Positions 1 to 8,165 of a stretch of DNA of 64,000 bases are shown here, one piece after another. Within the stretch, counting starts at the first letter, position 1. The number at the start of each line of letters is the position of its first letter. This DNA is from Prosthecobacter sp. (GTDB lineage: Bacteria > Verrucomicrobiota > Verrucomicrobiia > Verrucomicrobiales > Verrucomicrobiaceae). A model generated the notes under the pieces. The model saw only the letters and a list, made by a program, of their open reading frames with translations. It had not been told where the DNA came from and made no database searches. A program made the translations under genes and the position numbers. The stretch lies in NCBI GenBank assembly GCA_019186985.1, contig JABARQ010000013.1, forward strand, positions 1-64,000, read 5' to 3'.

Positions 1-2550
1 GACCGAGAAGCCCAGGGTCTGGCCTGCTTCATCCGCCGCCCCTGGATGAATGGCGGTGGCCCAGCCTGCCACGGTTTGAGCAGCGCTGGTGCCAGGCCGC
101 AGGACCTGGTCGGCGCCCTTCACGAAGGAGGGCGCGTCGTTCACGGGCGTCACATGGACGGTGATCACCGACTCGTTGCTGACTCCGCCGTCGTCATCCG
201 TGGCAATGTATTTGAAGCTGGTGCTGCCATTGAAGTTGGATGCCGGGGTGAAGACGGCGCCGCCGCCGCTGATGCTGACCGAGCCCTCTGCCGACGGCGG
301 TGCCGAGGAGATGCTCAGCACCACGGTGTCAGCACCCGGGTCGACTGCCGTGAGGGTGATGTTTACCGAGCTGTCTTCGAGCGTGGTGACCGACTGTGGG
401 AGGGTCGTGGGGGGGACGTTGAGGACGTTGAGCTGAAAGCTGGCGGAGGCCACGGCGGCCGGCACGGCGTTGTCCGTGGCGGTGATGGTCACGGTCTGCG
501 TCTGCCCGGGGCCGTCTGTGGGCACATGGCTCCAGGACCAGGTGCCGAGGCTGTCGTTTTTGACAATGACGCCGATGCTGGCGCTGAGGGTGACCGAGGC
601 ATTGCCGTCCGCGTCTGCAAAGGTGCCTGTCATGGAGGCTGCCGAACCTTCGGCGATGGTCACGGAAGGGCTGCCTGCGGCAAGCGTCGGCAGACTGTTC
701 TGGCCGCCGCCCGTCAGGGTGATGTCGTAGGGGTTTTCATCGCTGTCGTTACTGGCGACATGGAGGGCGGCGTTGCGCTGGCCCATGCCTCCTGGGGAGA
801 AGGTGACCGTGAAGGTCGTGGTGCCCGAAGGTCCTGGCACCGGGGCGGTGGGAGGACTGGTGATGGCAAAGTCGGCGGCATGCGCTCCGTCCACCGTGAT
901 CGCAAGGCCGGTCAGGCTGCCGGAGCCTGTGTTTCGGATGGTGAACACGCGGCTGGAGCTCTGGCCTGCGGCCACGGCGCCGAACGAGAAGCTGCCTCCA
1001 TCTTCAATGACAGTTCCTTCCGGTTGTTCGATCACGATTTCGGGCATCTGCGGCACGCCTCCGGGAGTGCCGGTGCATTCCACCAGGCCCGAGCTGCCGT
1101 TCTGCCGTCCGCTGACGCTTCTTCCCCTGGCTCTGACCTGGGCGCCTGCGGGAATGGAGCCGCCTTCAAAGCGCCATCCGCCGGTAATCCGGACCCCTTC
1201 GCCCAGGGCGGTCCAGCTGGCCCCGTCGTCCTGGGAGGTTTCAAAAGTGACCTGGTCAACTTCAGGTCCCGAACCGGAACGAAGCCAGGAAACCTGGCTG
1301 GAGTCGGCCATCAGCTCCTGGCCCGCAGGGTCATTGAGCAGGCGGGCAAGGCTGCTTCTGCTTCCCCCGCCCAGCGAACCGAAGGTTCCTCCGATCAGAA
1401 CCCGGCCGTCCGCCTGGATGGCAAGGCTGTGGACGCTGCTGTCGTGACAGGAGCTTGGCGCGCCATCAAAGCTGGCATCCAGCGAGCCGTCGGGATGAAG
1501 GCGTACGCAGCCGCTGCTTGTGGAGGTTTCATCATCGCCGTCGTCACCATCATCATCATTGTCGTGGCTCTCAAAGGAGCCGGCGACCAGGATCTTGCCA
1601 TCTGTTTGCAGGACCATGCAGCGGATGCCTTCTTCAATGTCCAGGGAGGTGTGGAAGGTGGTGGCGTCCTCCAGGCTGCCGTTTGGATGAAGGCGTGCTA
1701 TGCCGCTCCGGCACACACCATTGAAATGGGAAAAGGTGCCTCCCAGAAGAATCTTGCCGTCCGGCTGGACCAGCATGCTGTAGACCTGCCCGTTGGCCCC
1801 GGTTCCGGTGTTGAAGGTGTCCACGCCCTCAAGGGAGCCGTTGGCAAGGAGACGGACCACACGCGAACGGTGATGGCCGACGCCTTCGTCAAGGATCCCT
1901 CCGACGAGAATCCTGCCATCCGGCTGGACGGCGATGCAGCGCACCTGGCCGTTGGAGCCGATGTCCGGGGAAAAGGTCTGGGTGTCCTCGATCGTGCCGT
2001 CGGTGTTGAGGCGGGCGAACCTCGACCGGGGCTCTCCATGCACCTGGCTGAAATTGCCGCCGATCAGAATCTTTCCATCCGCCTGCAGGGCCATGCAGGA
2101 CACATAGGAGGATGCGCCGCAGCCGCCGCCGCCCGACGCGAAGGCATCAAGCGTGCCGTTGGCGTTCAGCCGCGCGATGCCTCCGCGGGGGGCGCCGTTC
2201 ACGCTGTTGAACTGCCCTCCAATGACGATCCTGCCGTCCTTCTGCACCAGCAGGCAGTTGATGCGCCCATTGACCGTGGCCGTCGTGTTGAAGGAGTCCG
2301 AGCTGTCAAGCGCCCCGCTCGGCGTGAGCCTCGCGATGTTGGTTCTCGGCTGGCCGTTGACGCTGCTGAACCGGCCGGCGACCAGGATCCTGCCGTCCGC
2401 CTGAGTGGCGATGGCATGCACCTGGCCGTTGACCGCAGGCGAGAAGCCCGGATCCAGGGTGCCCGTCGCCGGAGCGACGACGCCGCTCGACAGGACGGGC
2501 AGGCAGGCCACGGTCAGGAACAGGCGATGGAGGTGGAGTCTTGTCTTCAT
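1..2550 (-). CDS. Large secreted delta-60-repeat / cadherin-like surface protein, 3' end beyond the window
   Basis: Reading frame of 850 codons, open from the ATG at 2550 to base 1, so the C-terminus is missing. Residues 1-25 look like a signal peptide. About seven repeats of 50-60 residues follow (roughly 30-440), each with a core like 'QADGKILIGGNF...NGEPRSRFARLN.DG', the delta-60 (WD-like propeller) repeat. Next come a segment like a choice-of-anchor or Ig-like domain ('GSFSFGAVAAGQSSSRVFTIRNTGSG' type) and cadherin/Ig-like modules ending in 'VTPVNDAPSFVKGADQ'. An Asp-rich insert (ESHDNDDDGDDGDDE, about 327-341) interrupts one propeller repeat. The likely role is an exported or surface-attached adhesin-like protein; the substrate is unknown. 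Signal, repeats and open frame are seen directly; surface location is inferred from the family. Confidence 0.85.
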   Translation of the reverse strand, partial: MKTRLHLHRLFLTVACLPVLSSGVVAPATGTLDPGFSPAVNGQVHAIATQADGRILVAGRFSSVNGQPRTNIARLTPSGALDSSDSFNTTATVNGRINCLLVQKDGRIVIGGQFNSVNGAPRGGIARLNANGTLDAFASGGGGCGASSYVSCMALQADGKILIGGNFSQVHGEPRSRFARLNTDGTIEDTQTFSPDIGSNGQVRCIAVQPDGRILVGGILDEGVGHHRSRVVRLLANGSLEGVDTFNTGTGANGQVYSMLVQPDGKILLGGTFSHFNGVCRSGIARLHPNGSLEDATTFHTSLDIEEGIRCMVLQTDGKILVAGSFESHDNDDDGDDGDDETSTSSGCVRLHPDGSLDASFDGAPSSCHDSSVHSLAIQADGRVLIGGTFGSLGGGSRSSLARLLNDPAGQELMADSSQVSWLRSGSGPEVDQVTFETSQDDGASWTALGEGVRITGGWRFEGGSIPAGAQVRARGRSVSGRQNGSSGLVECTGTPGGVPQMPEIVIEQPEGTVIEDGGSFSFGAVAAGQSSSRVFTIRNTGSGSLTGLAITVDGAHAADFAITSPPTAPVPGPSGTTTFTVTFSPGGMGQRNAALHVASNDSDENPYDITLTGGGQNSLPTLAAGSPSVTIAEGSAASMTGTFADADGNASVTLSASIGVIVKNDSLGTWSWSHVPTDGPGQTQTVTITATDNAVPAAVASASFQLNVLNVPPTTLPQSVTTLEDSSVNITLTAVDPGADTVVLSISSAPPSAEGSVSISGGGAVFTPASNFNGSTSFKYIATDDDGGVSNESVITVHVTPVNDAPSFVKGADQVLRPGTSAAQTVAGWATAIHPGAADEAGQTLGFSV

Positions 2551-2784
2551 GGTCCCGGGTTTTTTTTTGTTCGGTGATTTACAAGGATTTGGGCGTGCAC
2601 CTCATCAGATGGAGGCCTTCTTCACGAGCTAATTTTCGTAACCAAATGGTAAGACTCATGTTATTTGTCCGCTGTCGGCGGAACAATCCGAAAGGCGGTG
2701 AACGCAATGCCGGCTTGAAGGAGGCCAATGCGGGCGTAGGAGTCATGCCGGGTCCGGCTGGAGGAATCTCCAGGCATTCAGGAA

Positions 2785-5133
2785 ATGGCGACTTTTCACA
2801 TGGCAGCTGACATGACCAAACCCCAAGAGGCAGCGCCCGCGCTGCGACTTCTGAGCCTCCTTGCGTGCACCTTGTCCGCCAGCCTGGGTGCTCTTGAGCC
2901 CGCAGGCCTGAAGGCCCTCGGCCAGCTGGTTGAGAAGGCGGTGGCCGCAAAAAATCCGCCGGGGGCCGTGGTGTGGTTGGAGCACAAGGGCCAGGTGCAC
3001 ACCCTGGTGAAGGGCGTGCGTGAGCTGGTGCCTGTCCGGGAGGAGATGACGCTGGACACGGTCTTTGACGCGGCTTCGCTGACCAAGGTGGTGGCGACAA
3101 CGCCCTGCGTCATGCAGCTCGCCGAGGCGGGGAGGATCGACATCGAGTCTCCGGTGAGCCGCTATCTGCCCGAGTTTGTCGGCGAGGGGCGTGAACAGGT
3201 GTGTGTGCGGCACCTGCTCACGCACACCTCAGGCCTGCCCGCAGGCATTCCCAAGGAGCCGGCTTGGACAGGTTATGCCGAAGGCCTGCGGCGGGCGACG
3301 TCCAGCATTCCCGAGGCTGCGCCGGACAGCCTTTTCCGCTACAGCGACATCAACTTCATCCTGCTGGGGGAGATTGTTCAGCGCGTCAGCGGCCGGAAGC
3401 TGGACGTGTTGGCCGCGGAGCGCGTGTTCAAGCCGCTGAAGATGGCGGCGACGCGCTTCAGTCCCCCGGCAGGCTGGCGTGCCCGCATTGCACCGACGGA
3501 GCGGGATGAGTTCGGCCAGATGCTGAACGGAGTGGTGCATGATCCCACCTCGCGGCGCATGGGCGGCGTGACGGGACATGCGGGTCTGTTCACCACGGCG
3601 GCCGACCTGGCGCGTTATGCGCGGATGATCCTGGGCGGCGGCGAGCTGGAGGGCGTGCGGATTTTAAAGGCGGAGACGATCCGGCGCATGCAGCAGGTGC
3701 AGACGGCGGCGACGGTGCTGGAAAGGCGAGGGCTTGGCTGGGACATTGACTCAGCCTTCAGCAGGCCGAGGGGCGAGGTGTTTCCCATCGGGTCGTTCGG
3801 CCACACCGGGTTCACCGGGACAAGCCTGTGGATTGATCCGGCCTCGCAGACCTTCGTCATCTTCCTCAGTTCAAGGCTGCACCCGGAGGGCGGCGGCAGT
3901 GTGCGCGACCTTTACGAGCAGGTGGGGACGGCGGCGGCGAAATGCGTGCCGGGCTTTGATTTCAAAGGTGTCGGGGATGCCCTGCCGAAGCGTGCTGAAA
4001 ACGAGGTGCCGACGGTGCTCAACGGCATCGATGTGCTGGAGCGCGATGGGTTTGCCGCGCTGAAGGGGCTGCGCGTGGGGCTGATCACCAACCACACCGG
4101 GATCAACGTGCGCCGGGAAAGCAGCATCGACCTCCTGCATGCGGCGAAGGATGTCAGGCTGCGCGCCCTGTTCAGCCCGGAGCATGGCATCCGCGGCGAG
4201 CTGGACCAGGAGAAGATCGGCGACAGCAAGGATGCCAGGACGGGGCTGCCGGTGTTCAGCCTCTACGGTGAGGCGCGGGCGCCTGGTGCGGAGCAGATGA
4301 AGGACCTGGATGCGCTGGTCTTTGACATCCAGGACATCGGCTGCCGTTTCTACACCTACATCTCAACGCTTCGGCTGAGCCTGGAGGCGGCGGCGAAGGC
4401 GGGCAAAAAGTTCATCGTGCTTGACCGCGTGAATCCTGCGGGCGGCCTCCATGTCGAGGGGCCTGTGCTGGTGGACGAGGAGAAGTTCACGGCGACCCAC
4501 GCGATGCCGCTGCGTCACGGCATGACGGTGGGCGAGCTGGCGCAGCTGATGAACGCCGAACGAAAAGCTGGGGCGGACCTGCGGGTCATCCGTGTCGAGG
4601 GCTGGAGGCGCGGGCTGATGTTTGACCAGACCGGACTGCCCTGGCAGAACCCGTCGCCCAACATGCGGTCTCCGGAGGCGGCGCTGCTGTATCCCGGCGT
4701 CGGGCTGCTGGAGTTCAGCGTCAGCGTCGGGCGTGGCACGGACACGCCCTTCCAGGTGGTGGGTGCGCCCTATGTGGATGACCTGCGGCTGGCGCATGAG
4801 CTGAACAGGCTCGGCCTTCCCGGCCTGCGGTTTGTGCCGGTGCGGTTCAAGCCGTCGGCCAGCGTCTTCAAGGACCGGATGTGCGGAGGTGTCCGGCTGG
4901 TGGTCACGGACCGGGAGGTGCTGCAGCCCGTGGCTGCGGGGATCGCCATCGCCACCATCCTTCAGAAGCTGCATCCCGGTGAGTTTGCGGTCGAAAAGGT
5001 CGGCACGCTGCTGAACCAGAAGCGGCTGCTGGAGATGATCCGCAGCGGCGGCGGCTGGCGCAGTGTCACGGCGGCCTGGACGGATGAGCTGGCGGATTTC
5101 ATGACCCGCAGGCAGGCGGTGCTGCTTTATTGA
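2785..5133 (+). CDS. Serine hydrolase (beta-lactamase fold) fused to DUF1343/NamZ exo-muramidase domain
   Basis: A 782-aa, two-domain exported protein. Residues about 40-390 are a class C beta-lactamase/transpeptidase-like domain with S98-L-T-K101, Y186-S-D-I-N and a later HTGFTG motif matching the KTG box. Residues about 412-782 match DUF1343, now known as NamZ, an exo-beta-N-acetylmuramidase that removes MurNAc from the non-reducing ends of peptidoglycan fragments; 'FSPEHGIRGE', 'FDIQDIGCRFYTYISTL' and 'LDRVNPAGG' are family signatures. The ATG at 2785 has AGGA just upstream; the ATG at 2812 (MTKPQEAAPAL...) gives a cleaner signal peptide and is an alternative. A role in cell-wall turnover or muropeptide scavenging is inferred and fits the RlpA-like and peptide ABC genes downstream. 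Both active sites look intact. Confidence 0.88.
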   Translation: MATFHMAADMTKPQEAAPALRLLSLLACTLSASLGALEPAGLKALGQLVEKAVAAKNPPGAVVWLEHKGQVHTLVKGVRELVPVREEMTLDTVFDAASLTKVVATTPCVMQLAEAGRIDIESPVSRYLPEFVGEGREQVCVRHLLTHTSGLPAGIPKEPAWTGYAEGLRRATSSIPEAAPDSLFRYSDINFILLGEIVQRVSGRKLDVLAAERVFKPLKMAATRFSPPAGWRARIAPTERDEFGQMLNGVVHDPTSRRMGGVTGHAGLFTTAADLARYARMILGGGELEGVRILKAETIRRMQQVQTAATVLERRGLGWDIDSAFSRPRGEVFPIGSFGHTGFTGTSLWIDPASQTFVIFLSSRLHPEGGGSVRDLYEQVGTAAAKCVPGFDFKGVGDALPKRAENEVPTVLNGIDVLERDGFAALKGLRVGLITNHTGINVRRESSIDLLHAAKDVRLRALFSPEHGIRGELDQEKIGDSKDARTGLPVFSLYGEARAPGAEQMKDLDALVFDIQDIGCRFYTYISTLRLSLEAAAKAGKKFIVLDRVNPAGGLHVEGPVLVDEEKFTATHAMPLRHGMTVGELAQLMNAERKAGADLRVIRVEGWRRGLMFDQTGLPWQNPSPNMRSPEAALLYPGVGLLEFSVSVGRGTDTPFQVVGAPYVDDLRLAHELNRLGLPGLRFVPVRFKPSASVFKDRMCGGVRLVVTDREVLQPVAAGIAIATILQKLHPGEFAVEKVGTLLNQKRLLEMIRSGGGWRSVTAAWTDELADFMTRRQAVLLY

Positions 5134-5200
5134 GCGCAGGTTGGTTTCGGAGATAAAAGTGGTTCTCTTCAGGAAGCTGGTCGTGTATAAGCCGGACCGC

Positions 5201-5896
5201 ATGACGCGCCTCCGTTTCGCCGCACTTCTCACCGCAGCCCTGACGCTTGCCGGATGCCAGACGCCTGTTTATCAGGAGCAGGGCTGGGCCTCCTACATCG
5301 CCGACAGCTATGCGGGCCGGATGACGTCCTCGGGCCAGGTTTATCATCCGAACTATTACACGGCGGCGCAGAACACGCTGCCCTTTGGCACGGAGCTGAC
5401 CGTGAAAAACTTGTACACGGGCCGGAGCGTGAAGGTGCTGGTGACGGACCGTTTCCCCTACTATCCGGGACGGGTGATCAACCTGTCCAGCGCCGCCGCC
5501 GGGCAGATCGGGATGACGCCGATGCAGCTCGCCCAGGTGAAGGTCACCGCCTACAAGCTGCCTCAGCAGGGTTATGGAACCGGAGCTCATGCGCAGCAGG
5601 CCGGCTATTATTCACAGCCTGCGCAGCAGCAGACCTATCAGCCTCCGGCCCAGCAGCAGTGGCAGCAGCCGGTTCAACAGCCGGCCCCGCTGATCCCGTC
5701 CTATTCCCAGCAGCAGGCCGGCGCGATGTACGGACCGCCGCCCCAGGCCGCCTACAACCAGGGCGCCCCGACTTACCAGGCCACGCAGCAGGCGGCCAAG
5801 CCCTCTTTTTTTCAGCGGCTGCGCGGCGCCAGCACCCCCAGTGCTCCGGCCTACCAGGGCGGGGGGGCGCCTCCGGCCGGCCTTCAGACCTTCTAA
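5201..5896 (+). CDS. rlpA: RlpA-like double-psi beta-barrel lipoprotein with Gln/Pro-rich tail
   Basis: From the ATG at 5201 the protein starts MTRLRFAALLTAALTLAGC, a lipoprotein signal with the lipobox Cys at residue 19; an in-frame start at 5141 would bury it. Residues about 25-130 form the double-psi beta-barrel of RlpA ('GWASYIADSYAGRMTSSGQ', 'LPFGTELTVKNL', 'VLVTDRFPYYPGRVINLS'). RlpA proteins cleave or bind stem-peptide-free glycan strands at the septum. Here the conserved SGE of active RlpA reads SGQ, while the Asp of 'TDRFP' is kept, so catalysis is uncertain. The C-terminal 90 residues are Gln/Pro/Ala-rich low complexity, and no SPOR domain is present. The gene lies between a muramidase fusion and an OppD-like ATPase. 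Confidence 0.82.
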   Translation: MTRLRFAALLTAALTLAGCQTPVYQEQGWASYIADSYAGRMTSSGQVYHPNYYTAAQNTLPFGTELTVKNLYTGRSVKVLVTDRFPYYPGRVINLSSAAAGQIGMTPMQLAQVKVTAYKLPQQGYGTGAHAQQAGYYSQPAQQQTYQPPAQQQWQQPVQQPAPLIPSYSQQQAGAMYGPPPQAAYNQGAPTYQATQQAAKPSFFQRLRGASTPSAPAYQGGGAPPAGLQTF

Positions 5897-5924
5897 GCCT
5901 CCCCTGCCTAACCAAGGATTGTTC

Positions 5925-6782
5925 ATGGACTCCCCCCCGCCGCTGCTCCGCATCCGCGACCTGAAGGTCAGCTTCCGACGTCATGACGCTCCGCCGACCC
6001 AGGCGGTGAAGGGCGTCAGCCTCGACCTCGCGCAGGGTGAATCCATCGCCATCGTGGGCGAAAGCGGCAGCGGCAAGAGCGCCACGGCGCTGGCCCTCGC
6101 CAGGCTGCTTCCGGAACCGCCGGCGATGATCACCGCATCCGAGCTCGGCATTGCGGGGCATGACGTGCTGGGCATGAGCGCGAGCGGGCTGCGCAAGGTG
6201 CGGGGGAAGGAGATTGCGTATGTCTTCCAGGAGCCCACGACGTCGCTCAATCCGGTGCTGACCGTGCGAACGCAGGTCGGAGAGTCGCTGGCGCTGCATC
6301 GTCCGGAGGTGAAGGACCGTGACGCCGAGATCCTGCACTGGCTGCAGAAGGTGGGCATCACGGAGCCGGAGAAGCGGCTGCGCGCCTACCCGCATGAGCT
6401 GAGCGGTGGCATGCAGCAGCGCGTGATGATCGCCATGGCCCTGTGCTGTCATCCGAAGCTGCTGGTGGCCGACGAGCCGACGACCGCGCTGGATGTGACG
6501 ATTCAGAAGCAGATCATGGAGCTGCTCGCCGGGCTTCGGCGGGACCTGGGGATGAGCCTCATCCTGATCACGCACAACTTTGGCATCATCCGTGACGTTG
6601 CAGACCGTGTGGCGGTGATGTTTCGCGGGCAAATCGTCGAGACGGGGCCGACCGAGGAGGTGTTGAGCCGTCCGCAGCATCCCTACACCCGGGCCCTGCT
6701 GGACTGCGTGCCGAAAATGGGCGCACGGCAGGCGCGGCTGCGCACGATCGACCATGCGGCTCTGGAAGCCCTGGGTGCATGA
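5925..6782 (+). CDS. Peptide-type ABC transporter ATP-binding protein (OppD/DppD family)
   Basis: A 285-aa nucleotide-binding subunit of the oligopeptide/dipeptide class. Seen: Walker A GESGSGKSA, Q-loop region 'FQEPTTSLNPV' (typical of OppD/DppD), signature LSGGMQQRVMIA, Walker B LLVADEP, and the C-terminal 'RPQHPYTRALLDCVP' shared by this family. The ATG at 5925 has AAGGA seven bases upstream; a longer frame from 5841 overlaps rlpA and is unlikely. Its stop overlaps the next start (ATGA), so the two are probably translationally coupled. No permease or binding protein is adjacent; the matching OppF-type subunit lies about 29 kb away at 35386. The substrate is unknown; muropeptides are an inference from the cell-wall neighbours. 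Confidence 0.9.
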   Translation: MDSPPPLLRIRDLKVSFRRHDAPPTQAVKGVSLDLAQGESIAIVGESGSGKSATALALARLLPEPPAMITASELGIAGHDVLGMSASGLRKVRGKEIAYVFQEPTTSLNPVLTVRTQVGESLALHRPEVKDRDAEILHWLQKVGITEPEKRLRAYPHELSGGMQQRVMIAMALCCHPKLLVADEPTTALDVTIQKQIMELLAGLRRDLGMSLILITHNFGIIRDVADRVAVMFRGQIVETGPTEEVLSRPQHPYTRALLDCVPKMGARQARLRTIDHAALEALGA

Positions 6783-7396
6783 GACGGAGGCGACGAAAGA
6801 CGACGCGGTTCTGGCGCCTGGCCCTGCTGCTGGTCCTTGGCTGGCTGGGCTGGGATGGCGTGGTGCAAAGGCCCGCCTCGCCTGCGCGGGACGCCACCCA
6901 GGTCTTCGAGGTCATCCCCGGGGCGCGGCTGCATCCTCATCCTGACAATGACGGTGACAGCTTTCACCTGGAGCACAACGGCCAGGTCCATGAGTTCCGG
7001 CTTTATTTTGCCGATTGTCCGGAAAAGAAGCGTCATCACCTCAACGGCCAGCGTCTTGCCGAACAGGGTGCGTATTTTGACGGGCTTGATGAAGCCCGCA
7101 CCCTCGCCCTAGGCAGGCAGGCCGAGGCCTTCACCCGGGAGATGCTGACCTCGCAGCCGTTCACCCTCTTCACCAAGTGGCACAAGGTTTATGACAGCGG
7201 ACGGTATTACGCCTTCGTCGTGTTTGCCGACGGCGTGGATCTTTCCGCCAGGCTGGTGCAGGCGGGGCTGGCGCGCATACACACACGGGGAACCACCCTG
7301 CCGACAAACCAGGATGCGAAGACCCATGAACTGGAGCTCAGGCGTCTGGAAGCCGTGGCGCGTGAGCGGCGGCTCGGAGGCTGGGGGATGAGGTAG
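6779..7396 (+). CDS. Membrane-anchored thermonuclease-like (SNase fold) protein
   Basis: A 205-aa protein with a basic N-terminus (MRRRRRKTTRF), a hydrophobic anchor or signal at about 12-28, and a staphylococcal-nuclease-like barrel at about 45-200. The features 'DNDGDSFHLEHNGQVHEFRLYFADCPE', 'RLVQAGLARIHTRG' and a C-terminal helix match the SNase layout. In the canonical nuclease the segment after DGD reads RL.GIDAPE; here it reads RLYFADCPE, so the fold is clear but catalysis is less certain. The start overlaps the stop of the upstream ABC ATPase by 4 bases. The likely site of action is periplasmic or membrane-facing, with nucleic acid as the substrate of the family. Confidence 0.78.
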   Translation: MRRRRRKTTRFWRLALLLVLGWLGWDGVVQRPASPARDATQVFEVIPGARLHPHPDNDGDSFHLEHNGQVHEFRLYFADCPEKKRHHLNGQRLAEQGAYFDGLDEARTLALGRQAEAFTREMLTSQPFTLFTKWHKVYDSGRYYAFVVFADGVDLSARLVQAGLARIHTRGTTLPTNQDAKTHELELRRLEAVARERRLGGWGMR

Positions 7397-7410
7397 GACT
7401 CCGGCCACCC

Positions 7411-8064
7411 TCAGAGCCGGCGGACTTTCACTCCCCGGATCCTGCCCTCCGTGTTCCAGGTCGCGAAGCCGAACGGCAGGCAGTGGTCGATGTATCCCGG
7501 GCGCAGGCCGACCTGCCTTCCCTTGATGCTGACGTTCACCACCGGCCGCCCGTTCACCCAGGCACGGATGTCCTCAGGACGCACTTCGATGCGGACATGA
7601 TGCCACACGCCATTCGCAAACTTTTGTTCGGCGCGTGTTGAGTTTTCACTCGCATCCTTGAAGTCGATGCTGGAGATGCCGGTCAGGGTGCCCCCCCAGC
7701 CGCCGATCACAAAGGTGGCGTGGCTTGAATGGCTGGACACCGGAAAGGTGCACATGCCGAAGATGTCATCGCCATCGACCCTCATGGCCTCGTACTCGAT
7801 GGCATAATCCGTTCCTGGCATTCCGAGGGCCTGCCAGGCCGCGAACTTGCAGCCTGTCATGGGCAGGCCGGCCGGCAGAGTCAGTGAATTGGCGGTGACC
7901 TGCATGGAACCTTCATCAGGAATGCCTGATTTCCGCCATTGGGACAGCAGGGCGCTGCCAAGGAGGTCCCATTCTCTTGGGAGGGAAGGACTTGCACCGT
8001 TCCTGTCGCAGCCGACCGCCAGACACACGGCCGCCAGGATGAAGGCGTTTGCTGGAAAATTCAT
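7411..8064 (-). CDS. Lipoprotein with DUF1080/concanavalin-like fold
   Basis: A 217-aa protein with a lipobox ending LAVGC (Cys19). The rest is beta-rich and resembles DUF1080 (3-keto-disaccharide hydrolase, LamG-like) domains, which are very abundant in PVC bacteria: 'NGVWHHVRIEVRPEDIRAWVNGRPVVNV' is the typical 'W....I.V....I...VNG' strand pattern and 'GFATWNTEGRIRGVKVRRL' the typical closing strand. A carbohydrate-binding or carbohydrate-processing role in the periplasm is inferred from the family only. The gene is divergent from the ROK regulator at 8166, sharing an intergenic region of about 100 bp, so the regulator may control it. It ends 15 bases from the convergent thermonuclease-like gene. 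Confidence 0.72.
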   Translation of the reverse strand: MNFPANAFILAAVCLAVGCDRNGASPSLPREWDLLGSALLSQWRKSGIPDEGSMQVTANSLTLPAGLPMTGCKFAAWQALGMPGTDYAIEYEAMRVDGDDIFGMCTFPVSSHSSHATFVIGGWGGTLTGISSIDFKDASENSTRAEQKFANGVWHHVRIEVRPEDIRAWVNGRPVVNVSIKGRQVGLRPGYIDHCLPFGFATWNTEGRIRGVKVRRL

Positions 8065-8093
8065 GAAGTTCTATTGGAATAAGGCTCGGGTTG

Positions 8094-8123
8094 TTCCAGT
8101 TTCCAACTAAGAAAAAGCTGGAA
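8094..8123. promoter_or_regulatory. Inverted repeat between the DUF1080-like lipoprotein and the ROK regulator
   Basis: In the divergent intergenic region, TTCCAG at 8094-8099 and CTGGAA at 8118-8123 form a perfect 6-bp inverted repeat with an 18-base A-rich spacer. The position suits an operator for the ROK protein. Six bases could occur by chance, so support is weak. Confidence 0.25.
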
Positions 8124-8165
8124 AGCTTGCTTCGAACTCGACAATAGCATTTGCCACAAATCAAC

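Noticed and set aside
46-2577. 843-codon open frame on the plus strand
   Set aside because: It is the antisense shadow of the delta-60-repeat gene, kept stop-free by high GC and repetition. The minus frame has a signal peptide and recognisable repeats; the plus frame has neither.
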